Part shown: positions 5,863 through 8,034 of the stretch, one piece after another
Position numbering within the stretch: the first letter of the stretch is position 1
Layout of the letters: every line of letters starts with the position of its first letter
NCBI GenBank assembly: GCA_027057815.1
Contig: JALURD010000217.1
Location: 573 to 8,606, forward strand
Direction of reading: 5' to 3'
Source of the DNA: Acidilobaceae archaeon
GTDB taxonomy: Archaea > Thermoproteota > Thermoprotei_A > Sulfolobales > Acidilobaceae
DNA: 8,034 nucleotides
Translations under genes and position numbers: made by a program
Notes under the pieces: model-generated
The model's input: only the letters and a program-made list of their open reading frames with translations
What the model was told of the DNA's origin: nothing
Databases searched by the model: none

Positions 5863-7292
5863 CCCACCTTCACCCTCCTAAGCCTAATGTGGGGTCCACC
5901 CATCCAAACAGGGATCCCCTGGGCGGGCTCCCCTTTCCCGCAGGTCCCCGCGTAGAACTTGAGGTCCTTCGCTGCAGCGTCTATGCTACTGAATAGGGTC
6001 TTCGTGGTTAGCTCTATAGCCACGTCTCTGACTGGCTCCGCTAGCCTTCCATTCTTGATTATGTAAGCCTCAAGACCTACATACCTCTGGCCCCACCTAA
6101 CGTCGTCGATGTTCCATTCCATGTACTTCTTAATGTACACGCCCTCCTTCACGTCCTCAAGTAGCTCCTCGAAGGAGTAGTCGCCCGGGGCTATGTATGT
6201 GTTGGCCATCCTCACAATCGGCTCGCTCTTGTAGTCCCTTGCCCTCGCCGCGGCATTGCTTTCAACACCGTAGACTGCCGCTGTCTCCCTGTTATGGAGA
6301 AGCTCGGCTAGCCTGCCCTTGTCGTAAAGCTTCCTCGCCCTGGCCGGCACGCCCTCGTCGTCATAGAGGTAGAAGCCATAGCTGCCCGGTATCGTTGGGT
6401 CGTCTATCACTGTCGCATACTCGCTCCCTATCTCTCCCTCCTTCATCCAGCTCCTGAAGCTCATCCCCGCCTGGGCTGCTTCCCTGCCGAGGACCCGGTC
6501 CGCTTCGCTGGGGTGGCCTGCGGCTTCGTGAGCTATGATCCCGGATAGCTCGGGCGACAATACGACATCCATGACTCCCCTGGGCGGAGGAGAGGCTTTG
6601 AGGAGGTTCACTGCCAGGCTTTCAACGTCATCTTTCATCGTCTCCTCGAACTTGAATTCATCCAGCAACTCTAGGCCGCCGGTGCCTCCAAGCTGGAACC
6701 ACCTGTTCGCCGTCCTGCCGCCACCCTTAGCCGTTATATTGTAGAAGACGGCGACCCTCGGCGTGTAAGTCTCTATGAGCGCGCCGTCGCTCGTCACTAT
6801 GATCTTCCTCTCCACAGCCTCCGAGTAGTGTATTACAACGTTCTGTAGCTTGAGGCCTTCAGGAGCCTCGAGGGACTTGTAAGCCTCCAGGAGCCTTGAT
6901 ATCTTATCCTCTACACTCACTGAGTCTATGGGGATCCTCTCCGACGCCTCCACCCTAGCCCTGCCGAGCCTCGCGGGAGCCATTGAAATCGTGTCCGGAG
7001 AGAGAGATGCAGCCCTCGCCGAGGCTATGGCGCGGCCTGCGGCCTCCTCGGCACCCTCCCTCCCAGCTGAGAGGGGAGACGAAGCGAAGCCAAGGCCGCC
7101 ACCGACGACTGCCCTCAATGCCACGCCTTCAACAGACTCCCTGCCAACGCTGACAACCATACCATTCATCACTACGACGTCAAGACCCCTTATCGAGTGA
7201 AGCCGTGCCTCGGCATAGGATGCCCCAGCCGAGGCCATCTTCTCGACTAGCATGGAGAGAAAGTCGGGGTCCCACCGCAAGAATCCATCCAC
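5859..7292 (-). CDS. tldD: TldD-like zinc metalloprotease, catalytic subunit
   Basis: This 477-residue protein is the catalytic partner of the TldD-TldE complex. The zinc-binding HEAAGH motif (H255, E256, H260) is intact, and C451 in the C-terminal TCGKGEPAQG segment is the expected third zinc ligand (equivalent to C454 of E. coli TldD). Other hallmarks are an N-terminal YAEAR.H...G segment (26-36), Y310-D-D-E-G314 with the following LLHNRETA block (331-338), and a C-terminal P-V-W-M-G-G-P segment (461-467). Length is normal for the family. The GTG start is supported by GGTGAGG ending one to three bases upstream and by a TATA-like box at 7328-7334. It leads a two-gene operon with tldE. Substrates are probably cytoplasmic unfolded peptides; no modified-peptide gene is seen nearby. 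Confidence 0.93.
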   Translation of the reverse strand: MDGFLRWDPDFLSMLVEKMASAGASYAEARLHSIRGLDVVVMNGMVVSVGRESVEGVALRAVVGGGLGFASSPLSAGREGAEEAAGRAIASARAASLSPDTISMAPARLGRARVEASERIPIDSVSVEDKISRLLEAYKSLEAPEGLKLQNVVIHYSEAVERKIIVTSDGALIETYTPRVAVFYNITAKGGGRTANRWFQLGGTGGLELLDEFKFEETMKDDVESLAVNLLKASPPPRGVMDVVLSPELSGIIAHEAAGHPSEADRVLGREAAQAGMSFRSWMKEGEIGSEYATVIDDPTIPGSYGFYLYDDEGVPARARKLYDKGRLAELLHNRETAAVYGVESNAAARARDYKSEPIVRMANTYIAPGDYSFEELLEDVKEGVYIKKYMEWNIDDVRWGQRYVGLEAYIIKNGRLAEPVRDVAIELTTKTLFSSIDAAAKDLKFYAGTCGKGEPAQGIPVWMGGPHIRLRRVKVG

Positions 7293-7327
7293 CCCTCACC
7301 TAGCAATAGGGATGTAGCCACTCAAAG

Positions 7328-7334
7328 TTAAACC
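7328..7334 (-). promoter_or_regulatory. Promoter of the tldD-tldE operon
   Basis: GGTTTAA on the minus strand, preceded by GGAG as a possible BRE, is the best TATA-like box in the gap. Spacing of about 26 bases places the transcript start near 7304, giving a short leader of about 12 bases that holds just the GGTGAGG ribosome-binding site. Confidence 0.5.
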
Positions 7335-7387
7335 CTCCACTAAACACTGCCTGGGCAATGGGGGATGAGCGTACGACGGTCAACTGA

Positions 7388-7409
7388 CCCCCAGCCCTGG
7401 AGCTGGGGG
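7388..7409. repeat. GC-rich hairpin between tldD and the haem-protein gene
   Basis: CCCCCAGC (7388-7395) and GCTGGGGG (7402-7409) pair perfectly around a six-base loop. The hairpin lies about 30 bases beyond the stop of the minus-strand gene at 7440 and about 55 bases 5' of the tldD TATA box. It has no T-run, so it is not a standard archaeal terminator. It could protect the 3' end of the upstream mRNA, or be a relic of an IS200/IS605-type end. Confidence 0.5.
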
Positions 7410-7439
7410 GTGGCGAGCATTCCCCTTCAGCGACCCCCT

Positions 7440-7994
7440 CTAGTCGCCTATTGTAGCAACGTGTATCAAGACAAGGATTAGTATCGCGGCCGCAAGCGCT
7501 CTCTGAACATGTATGAGCCTAGCAAGCCTCCTTACATTGCCCCGAGAGAACCATAGGATCACCCCCGAGGCTAGCGTGAAGGCTATGACGCCGGCGAGCG
7601 CGTACTCTATAGCTCTAGCGTGAGCCCTCAGCATATAGCCATGATAGAGGCCCACCAGGCCTAGGAGCACGCTTGTCGCCGCATGGAACGTCAGCGCTGA
7701 CTTGTAAAGCGTCCCGGGAAGCTTTACCCCAGCCCTGACTATTCTAGGATACGCTTCCCGGAACACAATGAAGCCAGCTACCAGTACCCCGCCTCCCCAC
7801 GCCGCCAGGGAGCCTAGTCCCTCAGCCACGTCACCAGCCTCTACTTCGCCACCTTCTATACCCTCATCATAGTCTTCATCCGCTTTAACATGAACTATTC
7901 CGTGAGCCAGCGCTAGGAGCAAGAGGCCCACGATAATTAATATAGCAGGTAAATTCAGAGGGGTCGCCGGCATTCTTGGATGTAGACTCGGCAT
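7440..7994 (-). CDS. Five-helix membrane protein, putative b-type (di-haem) cytochrome
   Basis: The 184-residue product has probable membrane helices at about 16-33, 62-79, 102-121, 130-150 and 160-179. An acidic loop (39-58) with about nine Asp/Glu residues follows helix 1, which ends in H31 and H35. Helix 3 carries H104 and H118; helix 5 carries H162 and H178. Because helices 3 and 5 run in the same direction, H104 would face H162 at one side of the membrane and H118 would face H178 at the other, as in di-haem b-type cytochromes such as the b561 group. The haem assignment is inferred from His geometry only; no named family is recognised. The ATG at 7994 is preferred over the GTG at 8003 because GGTGA (8000-8004) lies five bases before the ATG and overlaps the GTG. 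The gene appears to stand alone. Confidence 0.78.
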   Translation of the reverse strand: MPSLHPRMPATPLNLPAILIIVGLLLLALAHGIVHVKADEDYDEGIEGGEVEAGDVAEGLGSLAAWGGGVLVAGFIVFREAYPRIVRAGVKLPGTLYKSALTFHAATSVLLGLVGLYHGYMLRAHARAIEYALAGVIAFTLASGVILWFSRGNVRRLARLIHVQRALAAAILILVLIHVATIGD

Positions 7995-8034
7995 TACGCT
8001 CACCGCTTGGAATCAGAGAGTCTCAGGAAACTAT

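Noticed and set aside
7362..7387. A second box C/D-like motif (GGGATGA followed by CTGA)
   Set aside because: Only a single base pair can form outside the boxes, so no kink-turn stem exists, and no partner boxes lie at proper spacing.

Overview
The window looks like chromosomal DNA from a hyperthermophilic crenarchaeon, probably of the Desulfurococcales/Acidilobales type; the species cannot be fixed from sequence alone. The evidence is GC-rich coding DNA dominated by AGG arginine and ATA isoleucine codons, frequent TTG and GTG starts, GGTGA/GAGGTG Shine-Dalgarno sites, short AT-rich TATA-like boxes, and a clear archaeal AGOG-type 8-oxoguanine glycosylase. No mobile element, CRISPR array, tRNA or rRNA was found.

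Layout. Positions 1-417 (minus) hold the N-terminal part of a Tat-exported metallophosphoesterase. The gap 418-571 contains a structured element, 486-567, that fits a kink-turn or box C/D-like small RNA on the plus strand. Positions 572-1815 (minus) are a tight three-gene operon of small unrecognised membrane proteins: a two-helix protein, a single-anchor protein with an external domain carrying four N-glycosylation sequons, and a four-helix protein. Divergent from it, 1908-2765 (plus) encodes the AGOG DNA repair glycosylase. This converges on a 103-residue glycine-rich membrane protein (2793-3104, minus).

The 217-base gap 3105-3321 has a perfect inverted repeat between two outward-facing TATA-like boxes. 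It precedes a 12-helix major facilitator transporter (3322-4536, plus). That gene converges, with a 9-base gap, on an overlapping TldD-TldE protease operon (4546-7292, minus). The gap 7293-7439 holds the TldD promoter and a GC-rich hairpin. The last gene (7440-7994, minus) encodes a five-helix membrane protein whose histidines are placed like those of a di-haem b-type cytochrome.

Functionally the window is a patchwork. TldD and TldE form one proteolytic complex, AGOG acts alone in base-excision repair, and the transporter and phosphoesterase are generic families. The less described parts are the small-membrane-protein operon, the candidate RNA beside it, and the putative haem protein.
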